This document shows positions 1-5,491 of a stretch of 7,915 nucleotides of DNA, one piece after another. Origin of the DNA: a candidate division Zixibacteria bacterium 4484_93 (GTDB lineage Bacteria; UBP14; UBA6098; 4484-93). Position 1 is the stretch's first letter, and every line of letters begins with the position of its first letter. Both the position numbers and the translations under genes were made by a program. The DNA lies in contig NATO01000121.1 in assembly GCA_002085385.1 (NCBI GenBank), positions 1 to 7,915 on the forward strand, read 5' to 3'. The notes under the pieces are model-generated. The model ran no database searches, had not been told where the DNA came from, and saw nothing but the letters and a program-made list of their open reading frames with translations.

Positions 1-1
1 A

Positions 2-556
2 TCAACTTTGTTTTGCAGGGTAGAAGGTGAAATTGGTTGTTGCAGCATCGCCGTCTGATAGCACAATAAGCCTGAAGACCCCCTTCGGAACATCGACTGT
101 AATCTCTCGTGCCGTCTGCGGGACTATGCCTCCTCCTTCTTTTAGCTCGAGGATAGACGGCTTTTCGGAGAGCAGAACAAGTTTTGTCTCGGAAAGCTTT
201 CTACCTACCTCGGTTTTGGGACCGCTTACCACTCCCAGAAAAACTGCTACCCTTGTTTCCGGTTCTGGAGCCTTGTCTTCGGAAGCATAGGTATATGCAG
301 AAAAAGTCAGTTTCCCACCTCTTGTGGTCGGGAGAATGACGAGCACCCCGGCATCGCTTTTCGCCTCCGCAAATCTGTTCCCATGCTTTGAGGTAACGAT
401 TGCATCCGCTCGAACTCCATATTCCTTCGGCTGAATCTCGGAGATAGGACCAAGAATCTTTAGATAATACTCTGGCAGAAGCTCCTTTTTCTTCCTCTCC
501 TGGCAGGAGGGAAGCAACAGACTCAGGATAAAAAAGATGAGCAAGGACTGTTTCAT
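2..556 (-). CDS. Small lipoprotein of unknown function
   Basis: This 184-residue protein starts with a lipoprotein signal peptide: basic MKQ, a hydrophobic run, then the lipobox LLPSC with the lipidated cysteine at residue 18. The mature part begins with a charged linker (QERKKKE). The rest is rich in alternating hydrophobic and polar residues, which suggests a beta-rich periplasmic or membrane-anchored domain. No known domain was recognised. The start at 556 is chosen because it gives a complete signal peptide. No Shine-Dalgarno sequence lies near it; the purine-rich GAAGGGAT is about 20 bases upstream. A minus-strand promoter (TTGACA at 586-591, TAATTT at 563-568) would start RNA almost on the ATG. 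The gene is separated from the upstream aminotransferase by a terminator, so it is probably its own transcription unit. The lipoprotein call is firm; the role is unknown. Confidence 0.8.
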   Translation of the reverse strand: MKQSLLIFFILSLLLPSCQERKKKELLPEYYLKILGPISEIQPKEYGVRADAIVTSKHGNRFAEAKSDAGVLVILPTTRGGKLTFSAYTYASEDKAPEPETRVAVFLGVVSGPKTEVGRKLSETKLVLLSEKPSILELKEGGGIVPQTAREITVDVPKGVFRLIVLSDGDAATTNFTFYPAKQS

Positions 557-562
557 ATTATA

Positions 563-591
563 AAATTAGTTATTATCCCTTCATTTGTCAA
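563..591 (-). promoter_or_regulatory. Predicted sigma70-type promoter for the lipoprotein
   Basis: On the minus strand a perfect TTGACA (586-591) is followed after 17 bases by TAATTT (563-568). The predicted transcription start falls at about 555-557, which is the first base of the lipoprotein ATG, so the transcript may be leaderless. The -35 box abuts the U-tract of the preceding terminator. Confidence 0.5.
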
Positions 592-624
592 ATAAAAAAG
601 GGGCAATCACATTAGATTACCCCC
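590..624 (-). terminator. Rho-independent terminator after the aminotransferase
   Basis: Read on the minus strand, a 9-bp stem with one G-U pair (arms 615-623 and 600-608) and a 6-base loop is followed by a T-rich run (TTTTTTATTT, 599-590). It lies 26 bases past the stop codon of the aminotransferase gene. On the plus strand the same hairpin is followed by ATTTTGTTTTT, so it may also stop antisense transcription. Confidence 0.8.
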
Positions 625-649
625 ATTTTGTTTTTCTGTCCCTGCTGGT

Positions 650-1714
650 TCACAGTCCCAGGATATCCTCGATATTTGCTGTCAGCGCCTTTACCTCGCC
701 TACTGTCAGGTCTCCCATATGAGCGATTCGAAATGTCTCCTCCTTCATCTTCCCATATCCATTGGAGAGAGTCATTCCTCTTTTGCCGAGTTCATTATTC
801 AAATCGACAATGCTCACGCCTCTCGTGTTCTTGATGCAGGTTAGCGTCTCGGACTCATATCCGGGTTCGGGGAAAAGTGCAAAATACTTCTTTGCCCAGT
901 TTCTCGTGTATTCAGCCATTTCGTGGTGCCTTGCGAAGCGAGCGTCCAGTCCCTCTTCAAATATCCTATCCAGCTGCAGGTCGAGTGCGTAGATGTGCGG
1001 TATGGTAGGTGTTGTAGGTGTCTGGTTCTTATTGTGATATTTGAGGAATGTCAGGAAATCGAAATAGTATCCCCTGTTCTCGACCGTTTCTGCCTTCTTC
1101 AATGCTTTCTCTGATACAGCTGCAACGGCGAGTCCTGGTGGTAATGCCCAGGCTTTCTGGACACCGGCAAGAAGAACATCTATCCCCAGCTTATCCGTCT
1201 CAATCTTCACACCCATCATTGAGGAGACGGCATCGACGAGGAACATAACATCCGGATATTTCTTCATCACCTCGGCGATTTCCTCGAGCGGGTTCATAAG
1301 CCCGACCGATGTTTCGTTGTGGACGAGCGTGATTGCATCGTATTTTCCCGTAGCGAGTGCGGAATCGACCATCTCGGCTGTGATAGGTTTTCCCCATTCT
1401 ACCTCGTATTTGTCAGCCTCCTTACCGTTTGCGACGGCTATCTGATGCCATCTCTTGGAGAACGCTCCGCAGATGAAGCTTGCAATCCTCTTGTTCGAGC
1501 AGTTCCTGACAGCCGACTCCATAAGCCCCGTCGATGACGATGTGGAGATAAAAACGATGTTCTTTGTGTAAAGCGCCTTCTGGAGTTTCGGCTGAACCTT
1601 TGCATAGAGTTGCGAGAATTCTTTTGAGCGGTGCCCGATGAGAGGATTTGCCATAGCTCTGAGTATTTCATCTCTGACCTCGGTTGGTCCCGGGATAAAG
1701 AGTTTCAAACGCAT
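650..1714 (-). CDS. Class V PLP aminotransferase (serine/alanine-glyoxylate type)
   Basis: The 354-residue product has the full layout of fold-type I, class V aminotransferases. An N-terminal PGPTEV is at residues 8-13 and GHRSKEF at 27-33. HNETSVG at 132-138 is the family's HNETSTG-like motif. Asp161 in FLVDAVSS should bind the PLP pyridine nitrogen, and Lys187 in GVQKAWALPPGL should form the Schiff base. A TPTTPT segment is at 232-237, and a C-terminal arginine in FRIAHMG (Arg329) should hold the substrate carboxylate. Family members move the amino group of serine, alanine or phosphoserine to glyoxylate, pyruvate or 2-oxoglutarate. Sequence alone does not decide between serine-pyruvate/alanine-glyoxylate and the phosphoserine-type role in serine synthesis. 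An ideal AAGGAGG ribosome binding site lies at 1722-1728. The gene has its own promoter and terminator, so it appears monocistronic. Length is close to that of bacterial relatives. Confidence 0.93.
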   Translation of the reverse strand: MRLKLFIPGPTEVRDEILRAMANPLIGHRSKEFSQLYAKVQPKLQKALYTKNIVFISTSSSTGLMESAVRNCSNKRIASFICGAFSKRWHQIAVANGKEADKYEVEWGKPITAEMVDSALATGKYDAITLVHNETSVGLMNPLEEIAEVMKKYPDVMFLVDAVSSMMGVKIETDKLGIDVLLAGVQKAWALPPGLAVAAVSEKALKKAETVENRGYYFDFLTFLKYHNKNQTPTTPTIPHIYALDLQLDRIFEEGLDARFARHHEMAEYTRNWAKKYFALFPEPGYESETLTCIKNTRGVSIVDLNNELGKRGMTLSNGYGKMKEETFRIAHMGDLTVGEVKALTANIEDILGL

Positions 1715-1754
1715 TTTAACCCCTCCTTTGATTAAATTGGTCGACTTTCAAAGG

Positions 1755-1782
1755 AATTTATTTTTTGTCGAACTAATGTCAA
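1755..1782 (-). promoter_or_regulatory. Predicted sigma70-type promoter of the aminotransferase gene
   Basis: On the minus strand TTGACA (1777-1782) is spaced 16 bases from TAAATT (1755-1760). It lies about 40 bases upstream of the start codon, leaving a short leader with the AAGGAGG site. It is arranged back to back with the tRNA-Lys promoter. Confidence 0.6.
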
Positions 1783-1802
1783 GTGAAATCGGAGATTTAT
1801 TC

Positions 1803-1830
1803 TTGACAATCTGCACGATTTCGATATATT
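1803..1830 (+). promoter_or_regulatory. Predicted sigma70-type promoter of the tRNA-Lys/tmRNA cluster
   Basis: TTGACA (1803-1808) is followed after 16 bases by TATATT (1825-1830), 14 bases before the first tRNA-Lys. The near-consensus boxes fit a strong stable-RNA promoter. It probably drives both tRNAs and the tmRNA, since no other promoter of this quality is visible between them. Confidence 0.65.
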
Positions 1831-1844
1831 CTATGTTGCCTTGA

Positions 1845-1917
1845 GGGGGTGTAGCTCAGGTGGCAGAGCAACGGCTTTTTAAGCCGTGGGCCGAAGGTTC
1901 AAATCCTTCCACCCTCA
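1845..1917 (+). tRNA. tRNA-Lys(TTT)
   Basis: A full cloverleaf can be drawn. The acceptor stem 1845-1851/1910-1916 has one G-U pair. The D stem is GCTC/GAGC. The anticodon stem ACGGC/GCCGT encloses loop TTTTTAA with anticodon TTT at 1878-1880. The T stem is GAAGG/CCTTC with loop TTCAAAT. The discriminator is A1917. CCA is not encoded (TTT follows). Confidence 0.97.
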
Positions 1918-1937
1918 TTTGATAAAGGAAGAGAGAA

Positions 1938-2011
1938 GCCCCATTAGCTCAGTTTGGGAGAGCAACTGACTCTTAATCAGTGGGCCGAAGGTTCGAGTCC
2001 TTCATGGGGCA
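1938..2011 (+). tRNA. tRNA-Lys(CTT)
   Basis: The acceptor stem GCCCCAT pairs with ATGGGGC (2004-2010). The D stem is GCTC/GAGC. The anticodon stem ACTGA/TCAGT encloses loop CTCTTAA with anticodon CTT at 1972-1974. The T stem is GAAGG/CCTTC with loop TTCGAGT. The discriminator is A2011 and CCA is not encoded. It lies 20 bases after tRNA-Lys(TTT), so both lysine isoacceptors are adjacent and probably co-transcribed. Confidence 0.97.
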
Positions 2012-2017
2012 ATATTT

Positions 2018-2369
2018 GGGGGCGAACGGGTCTCGACGGTGAAAGTATCGGAAAGGTCTGCGAGCCGAGGTTCTGTGTCCTCGTTAATCACGCAGAAAAA
2101 AAACAAACGACGCTGATTTAGCGTTAGCAGCTTAAATGCTGCCGTCCGGTTGCAATCCGCTCCTCAGGGGAGGGCATCCAGGACGCCGAAAAACCTGAGG
2201 ACTTCCCTTGTTCTTACCTGCGGATAGAGGGATGATACAAGCAGGTTATACCGGATAAGAACCCTGCCAATCGGGGTCGTATCCGGCGAAAAAATAAAAG
2301 ATTGGCTACGCTCGTAGGATAGGCTTTTTTGAGCTTCATCGGACGCGGGTTCGACTCCCGCCGCCTCCA
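2018..2369 (+). ncRNA. ssrA: Transfer-messenger RNA (tmRNA), one-piece form
   Basis: tmRNA rescues ribosomes stalled on broken mRNA and tags the nascent protein for proteolysis. The tRNA-like ends are clear: GGGGGCG (2018-2024) pairs with CGCCTCC (2362-2368), the T arm is GCGGG-TTCGACT-CCCGC (2345-2361), and the discriminator is A2369. Pseudoknot PK1 can be drawn: CGAGG 2066-2070 with CCTCG 2079-2083, and CTGTGT 2073-2078 with ACGCAG 2090-2095. The tag reading frame ends ...NDADLALAA with TAA at 2133-2135. That stop sits in the loop of hairpin GCAGC/GCTGC, the usual P5 arrangement. No Ala (GCA) or Gly resume codon is present; the frame upstream reads ACA AAC GAC, so the first tag residue is uncertain. 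CCA is not encoded. It follows the second tRNA-Lys by 6 bases, so it is probably processed from a shared precursor. Confidence 0.96.
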
Positions 2370-2387
2370 CTAAAATTAACTCTTCGT

Positions 2388-2447
2388 TCTCCCTCGGTCA
2401 CAGTTGGCTGGCTGTCCGTGTAGTTAGCAGGGAAGCTGTGTTCGATG
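2388..2447 (-). repeat. Stray fragment related to the adjacent secreted-protein gene
   Basis: About 60 bases here align with 3155-3213, inside the secreted-protein gene on the same strand. I count roughly 48 identical positions of 58 aligned, with one 2-base gap. In the matching minus-strand frame it reads HSFPANYTDSQPTVTEGE, against NSFPVNYTDSWTTITEGD in the intact gene. The similarity stops abruptly at both ends: about 20 bases past the tmRNA 3' end on one side, and at the methyltransferase remnant on the other. It looks like the relic of a paralogous copy. Confidence 0.75.
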
Positions 2448-2544
2448 TTACGAGATAAATCAAATCCACGAACGCATCCGGCAGCGTCCGCATAACCTCC
2501 AGATTATTGCCGCAGTAAAGCTTATTCATAAAATTATCCGTCAT
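2398..2544 (-). pseudogene. N-terminal remnant of a DNA methyltransferase gene
   Basis: This short minus-strand frame of 48 codons is not a normal gene. Its first 31 residues, including MNKLYCGNNLEVMRTLP and FVDLIYL, match the typical start of N4/N6 DNA methyltransferases of restriction-modification systems, whose sequence continues with the catalytic DPPF/DPPY motif. Here the match ends just before that motif, at about 2451. The frame then runs out of register through the secreted-protein fragment to a TGA at 2398-2400. The catalytic motif and everything after it are gone, so the product cannot methylate DNA. The start lies 12 bases after the stop of the secreted-protein gene, with GGAG just upstream, so the original gene probably followed that one. 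Recognition rests on the N-terminal pattern only. Confidence 0.65.
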
Positions 2545-2556
2545 TGCTCCATTACA

Positions 2557-3636
2557 TCATTTCAAATATACAATCTTCCTGCTTGCTGTCAAGCCTCCAG
2601 CAGTTGCCTTAACGAGATACACACCGCTGGATATATTCTCATCGGGTTGCCAGACCAGCTTCGCCGGACCTGACCGGGGGACAATCTTGCTCCACACTCG
2701 ATTGCCCAGGATGTCGAATATCTCGACATTTGCCTGTGATGCCCCTGCGGAAATCGTCACCGATGAATTGAACGGATTGGGATACACCTTTACAACAAGT
2801 AATGTTGGCAGAATATTTTCTTCTATCCCCAGTGCGGTGTTATATATCTGGAAGGCGAGGGTTCCCGTTGTAAAGTTTGAGTCGGGCATACCACCTGTTG
2901 TGTCCTTTGGTCCGGTGAAGGTAGCTGCAATACCAAGCTCTGTCGTTATCCAAGCATAAGAAAACTCCCTCTCTGTCTTGTCGAATCCGAAAAGGGGATG
3001 GTCAGAATGGGAATGTCTCGTGTGCCTTCTCTTTATTCTCAGGGCATCGAATCTTCCACAGGGAAGGATAACCTCCCCGTAGCCATCGACATAATTATAC
3101 ATTGTGTCCTGATAGTCGTAATCCACCGTTATCATCCCCGACTGGAATGCTCCATCTCCCTCGGTGATGGTTGTCCAGCTATCCGTGTAGTTGACAGGGA
3201 AACTGTTCGATGGTGTATAGGAACTGTTAAAAGCCCACATCTCGATTGATAGGCTTCCCTCGTAGTTTCCATACAATCCCAGTGGGTCGATGTGAGATGG
3301 CTCGACATAGCTGAACCCCCAGCCTTCCGTCTCGGATGTGTCCGTTGTGGTATGGTAATATAGGATATAATTAGGTGTTACGGCGCATTCGCTTATGTGC
3401 GGGATGGTAGGTGAGTATTCAACGGATGTGAAATTGTTCTCATCGCCTGTTGTAAAGGGAGTGAAATCCCACATACCCGGACCCGGTTCCCCGGGGTCAA
3501 ATGTCGCATCATTGACAGTTCTACTGGTGAAGACCACCCCGACCTCATACAGTTCAGGATGATATGAGATTGTTGTCTGGGAAAAGAGTGGGATGCCGAT
3601 GGTCAATGCCGCCATTAAGATAACGATAACCTTCAT
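2557..3636 (-). CDS. Secreted protein with C-terminal YPNPFN sorting domain
   Basis: The 359-residue product has a signal peptide (MKVIVILMAALTIGIPLFSQ, likely cleaved after residue 20). A long extracellular region rich in Tyr, Thr, Ser, Asp and Gly follows. The last 80 or so residues carry VYPNPFNSSVTI, VEIFDILGNRVW and SSGVYLVKATAGG and end in RKIVYLK. This is the hallmark of the Por/type IX secretion C-terminal sorting domain family (also called FlgD-Ig-like). Proteins with this tail are exported and often anchored at the cell surface. The central region, about residues 25-270, was not assigned to a family. A promoter at 3670-3698 precedes it, with a weak AGGAAAAGG ribosome binding site at a longer than usual distance. 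A fragment of a related gene lies just downstream at 2388-2447. No secretion machinery gene is in the window. Confidence 0.88.
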   Translation of the reverse strand: MKVIVILMAALTIGIPLFSQTTISYHPELYEVGVVFTSRTVNDATFDPGEPGPGMWDFTPFTTGDENNFTSVEYSPTIPHISECAVTPNYILYYHTTTDTSETEGWGFSYVEPSHIDPLGLYGNYEGSLSIEMWAFNSSYTPSNSFPVNYTDSWTTITEGDGAFQSGMITVDYDYQDTMYNYVDGYGEVILPCGRFDALRIKRRHTRHSHSDHPLFGFDKTEREFSYAWITTELGIAATFTGPKDTTGGMPDSNFTTGTLAFQIYNTALGIEENILPTLLVVKVYPNPFNSSVTISAGASQANVEIFDILGNRVWSKIVPRSGPAKLVWQPDENISSGVYLVKATAGGLTASRKIVYLK

Positions 3637-3669
3637 ATTTCAACCTTTTCCTTATGTCTGCTTTGTTTC

Positions 3670-3698
3670 AATATATTTTTTAAGTGTGGGATTGTCAA
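3670..3698 (-). promoter_or_regulatory. Predicted sigma70-type promoter of the secreted-protein gene
   Basis: On the minus strand TTGACA (3693-3698) is spaced exactly 17 bases from TATATT (3670-3675), about 35 bases upstream of the start codon. Its -35 box lies 9 bases from the -35 box of the divergent kinase-family promoter, so the two may compete. Confidence 0.65.
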
Positions 3699-3707
3699 TA
3701 TTTACCC

Positions 3708-3735
3708 TTGATAATCTCTATCCCTTTTTTATATT
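3708..3735 (+). promoter_or_regulatory. Predicted sigma70-type promoter of the kinase-family gene
   Basis: TTGATA (3708-3713) is followed after 16 bases by TATATT (3730-3735), 27 bases before the ATG. It probably also transcribes the tRNA-Thr and tRNA-Tyr genes, since only 8 bases separate the coding region from the first tRNA. Confidence 0.55.
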
Positions 3736-3762
3736 TATTTTTGGTAAAAAAGGAGGGGTAGA

Positions 3763-4095
3763 ATGGCTCTTGGGATAGAAGAGGTGAAGTTGCTTGTCCC
3801 CGAGGGGTCAAATATTATCCTTGCCCAGTCGCATTTCATAAAGACGGTCGAGGATGTTTGTGAGGCGATAATGAATACGGTTCCCGATGCGAAATTTGGC
3901 ATCGGCTTTTCGGAAGCCTCGGGTGCCTGTCTTGTCCGCTATGAGGGGAATGATACCGAGCTTACCGATGCCGCCATCGAGAATATCAAGCGACTTTCGG
4001 CAGGGCATTCACTTGTGATACTTCTGCGCGATGCATACCCGATAAATATCCTTACCCGTTTGAAGAATGTTCCCGAGATTGTGAACATCTTCTGA
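3763..4095 (+). CDS. Adenosine-specific kinase family protein, C-terminally truncated
   Basis: The 110-residue product matches the adenosine-specific kinase family (COG1839/PF04008-like) known from archaea and some bacteria. Diagnostic segments in order are PEGSNIILAQSHFIKTVED (13-31), VPDAKFGIGFSEASG (40-54), LVRYEGNDTEL (57-67), AGHSLVILLRDAYPIN (79-94) and LKNVPEIVNIF (99-109). Relatives are about 160 residues long; after the NIF-like position they continue with a C/A-ATANP motif and a C-terminal lobe. Here TGA comes directly after IF, and the following bases do not encode that motif, so roughly the last third is missing. A strong AAGGAGG site (3750-3756) precedes the ATG. The tRNA-Thr gene starts 8 bases after the stop. 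Whether this short form folds or works is unknown. Confidence 0.82.
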   Translation: MALGIEEVKLLVPEGSNIILAQSHFIKTVEDVCEAIMNTVPDAKFGIGFSEASGACLVRYEGNDTELTDAAIENIKRLSAGHSLVILLRDAYPINILTRLKNVPEIVNIF

Positions 4096-4103
4096 ATAAA
4101 CTT

Positions 4104-4176
4104 GCTGGCGTGGCTCAGTTGGTAGAGCAGCTGATTTGTAATCAGCCGGTCGGGGGTTCGAATCCCTCCGCCAGCT
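4104..4176 (+). tRNA. tRNA-Thr(TGT)
   Basis: The acceptor stem GCTGGCG pairs with CGCCAGC (4169-4175). The D stem is GCTC/GAGC. The anticodon stem GCTGA/TCAGC encloses loop TTTGTAA with anticodon TGT at 4137-4139. The T stem is GGGGG/CCCTC with one G-U pair. The discriminator is T4176 and CCA is not encoded. Confidence 0.97.
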
Positions 4177-4189
4177 TGGATGAGAGTAT

Positions 4190-4271
4190 GGTGAGGTTCC
4201 CGAGTGGTTAAAGGGAGCAGACTGTAAATCTGCCGGCTCAGCCTTCGGAGGTTCGAATCCTCCCCTCACCA
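4190..4271 (+). tRNA. tRNA-Tyr(GTA)
   Basis: This is a class II tRNA with a long variable arm. The acceptor stem GGTGAGG pairs with CCTCACC (4264-4270). The anticodon stem GCAGA/TCTGC encloses loop CTGTAAA with anticodon GTA at 4224-4226. The T loop is TTCGAAT, the discriminator is A4271 and CCA is not encoded. It lies 13 bases after tRNA-Thr, so the two are probably one precursor. Confidence 0.97.
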
Positions 4272-4299
4272 ATTTTGCTTCTCTATGTTAATAAAGTTC

Positions 4300-4328
4300 T
4301 TGACATCGTTAAGTTAACTTATTATTTT
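4300..4328 (+). promoter_or_regulatory. Predicted sigma70-type promoter for tRNA-Gly and the radical SAM gene
   Basis: TTGACA (4300-4305) is spaced 17 bases from TATTTT (4323-4328), placing the start about 16 bases before tRNA-Gly. The radical SAM coding region starts 16 bases after the tRNA with no room for another promoter, so one transcript probably carries both. Confidence 0.6.
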
Positions 4329-4350
4329 GAATAAAAATAGATTATTTTGT

Positions 4351-4423
4351 GCGGGAGTAACTCAGTTGGTAGAGTCACAGCCTTCCAAGCTGTTGGTCGC
4401 GGGTTCGAACCCCGTCTCCCGCT
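4351..4423 (+). tRNA. tRNA-Gly(TCC)
   Basis: The acceptor stem GCGGGAG pairs with CTCCCGC (4416-4422). The D stem is ACTC/GAGT. The anticodon stem ACAGC/GCTGT encloses loop CTTCCAA with anticodon TCC at 4384-4386. The T stem is GCGGG/CCCGT, closed by one G-U pair. The discriminator is T4423 and CCA is not encoded. The order Thr(TGT)-Tyr(GTA)-Gly(TCC) matches the tRNA set upstream of tufB in Escherichia coli, but no tuf gene follows here. Confidence 0.97.
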
Positions 4424-4439
4424 TGAACTGGAGGGATAG

Positions 4440-5438
4440 ATGAACCCACCGAAGGTGGCGATTGTAGCCGTCACATATAAGTGTAATGCCCGCTGTAAGA
4501 TATGTGATATCTGGAAGAATCCCCCGAACTATCCTGAACTTACCCCGAAGGATTACAGAAATTTGCCGAAGAACCTTGTCGATGTGAATATCACCGGTGG
4601 GGAACCGTTCATAAGAGAGGACCTTGTGGAGCTTATCTATGAGACGCATAGGGTTTCTTCACCCCGTTTTGTCATCTCATCCAACGGTAGCCTGACAGAG
4701 AAGACCATCGATGATATGAAACAGATACTGAGATTTTCAAAGAATGCCGCTGTCAGGATTTCCATCGATGGGATGAGGGAGACCCATGATGATATTCGAG
4801 GGGTTCCAGGCTTTTTTGATAAGGCAGTACGGACGGTTGAGGGGCTTAAGTCTACAGGTGTTCGTGACCTCGGGATAGCGATGACGGTTATTGACCAGAA
4901 CATCCCCGAGATATCGAGTGTATATGAGCTTGCAAATGAACTCGGTGTCGAGTTCTCGATATCCGTTGCCACTGACTCAGATATATACTTTGGCAAAGGC
5001 AAGAGTGAGCTTCTGAGCAATCGGGATGAAAGGCTTTCGTATCAGTTTAATCATCTCATCCATTCGGAGATGACCAGCTGGAACATCAAACGGATATTCA
5101 GGGGCTGGTTTGAGAAGGGACTGCTCGAGTATGCACTTGGCACGGGCAAGGACTGGAAGTGTGATGCCGCACGAGGATTTTTCTATCTCGACCCGAAAGG
5201 GAATGTCTATCCCTGTCATATCCTTCCTATGCCTATCGGCAACATAAAGGATACTCCGTGGGAGGATATCTGGAACTCGGATAAGGCAAAGCGGGCGAGG
5301 GTTATGGTTGATAATTGTAAAAATGGCTGCTGGATGATATGCACAATAAAGAGCAAAATAAATAAGAAGATGCCCGAGATTGCTCTTGAGATTGCCAAGC
5401 TGAAAGCGAAGGCTCACCTCCATAAATCCATTGTTTAG
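4440..5438 (+). CDS. Radical SAM protein with SPASM-like C-terminal cysteines
   Basis: The 332-residue product has the radical SAM CxxxCxxC motif at Cys15, Cys19 and Cys22 (YKCNARCKIC). These residues should bind the 4Fe-4S cluster that cleaves S-adenosylmethionine. The ITGGEPF motif at 51-57 contacts SAM, and RISIDG (106-111) is a typical barrel strand. The C-terminal part has Cys241 and Cys259 in the SPASM/twitch pattern (DPKGNVYPCH, then GNIKDTPWEDIW), followed by Cys293, Cys297 and Cys301 (NCKNGCWMIC). An auxiliary cluster is therefore likely. SPASM proteins modify peptides, proteins or small metabolites; no small precursor peptide is visible nearby, so the substrate is unknown. GGAGGG at 4430-4435 precedes the ATG. 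It is cotranscribed with tRNA-Gly upstream and possibly with the lipoproteins downstream (53-base gap, no terminator hairpin seen). Confidence 0.92.
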   Translation: MNPPKVAIVAVTYKCNARCKICDIWKNPPNYPELTPKDYRNLPKNLVDVNITGGEPFIREDLVELIYETHRVSSPRFVISSNGSLTEKTIDDMKQILRFSKNAAVRISIDGMRETHDDIRGVPGFFDKAVRTVEGLKSTGVRDLGIAMTVIDQNIPEISSVYELANELGVEFSISVATDSDIYFGKGKSELLSNRDERLSYQFNHLIHSEMTSWNIKRIFRGWFEKGLLEYALGTGKDWKCDAARGFFYLDPKGNVYPCHILPMPIGNIKDTPWEDIWNSDKAKRARVMVDNCKNGCWMICTIKSKINKKMPEIALEIAKLKAKAHLHKSIV

Positions 5439-5491
5439 TTTTTCTTTTGGTTTTTGAAGAACAACTCATTTAAAAAGGATGAAAACTGATT

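Noticed and set aside
2164..2370. Minus-strand ORF beginning MEAAGVEPASDE over the tmRNA
   Set aside because: It is antisense to the tmRNA 3' half; GVEPAS-type peptides are a well-known artefact of reading a T arm backwards.
2371..2556. Integrated mobile element attachment repeat beside the tmRNA
   Set aside because: No duplicate of the tmRNA 3' end and no integrase gene are present in the window, so an att site cannot be supported.
4093..4095. TGA as selenocysteine or recoded cysteine in the adenosine-specific kinase
   Set aside because: The position matches a Cys/Ala in relatives, but the codons after TGA (ATA AAC TTG CTG) do not encode the expected ATANP motif and run straight into tRNA-Thr.
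4009..4272. Minus-strand ORF with GGFEPPKAEPADLQ and RDSNPRPADY
   Set aside because: It reads the tRNA-Tyr and tRNA-Thr genes backwards and gives the classic spurious antisense-tRNA peptide pattern.
4362..4649. Minus-strand ORF ending ETGFEPATNSLEG
   Set aside because: Its C-terminal end is antisense to tRNA-Gly and the rest shadows the radical SAM gene.
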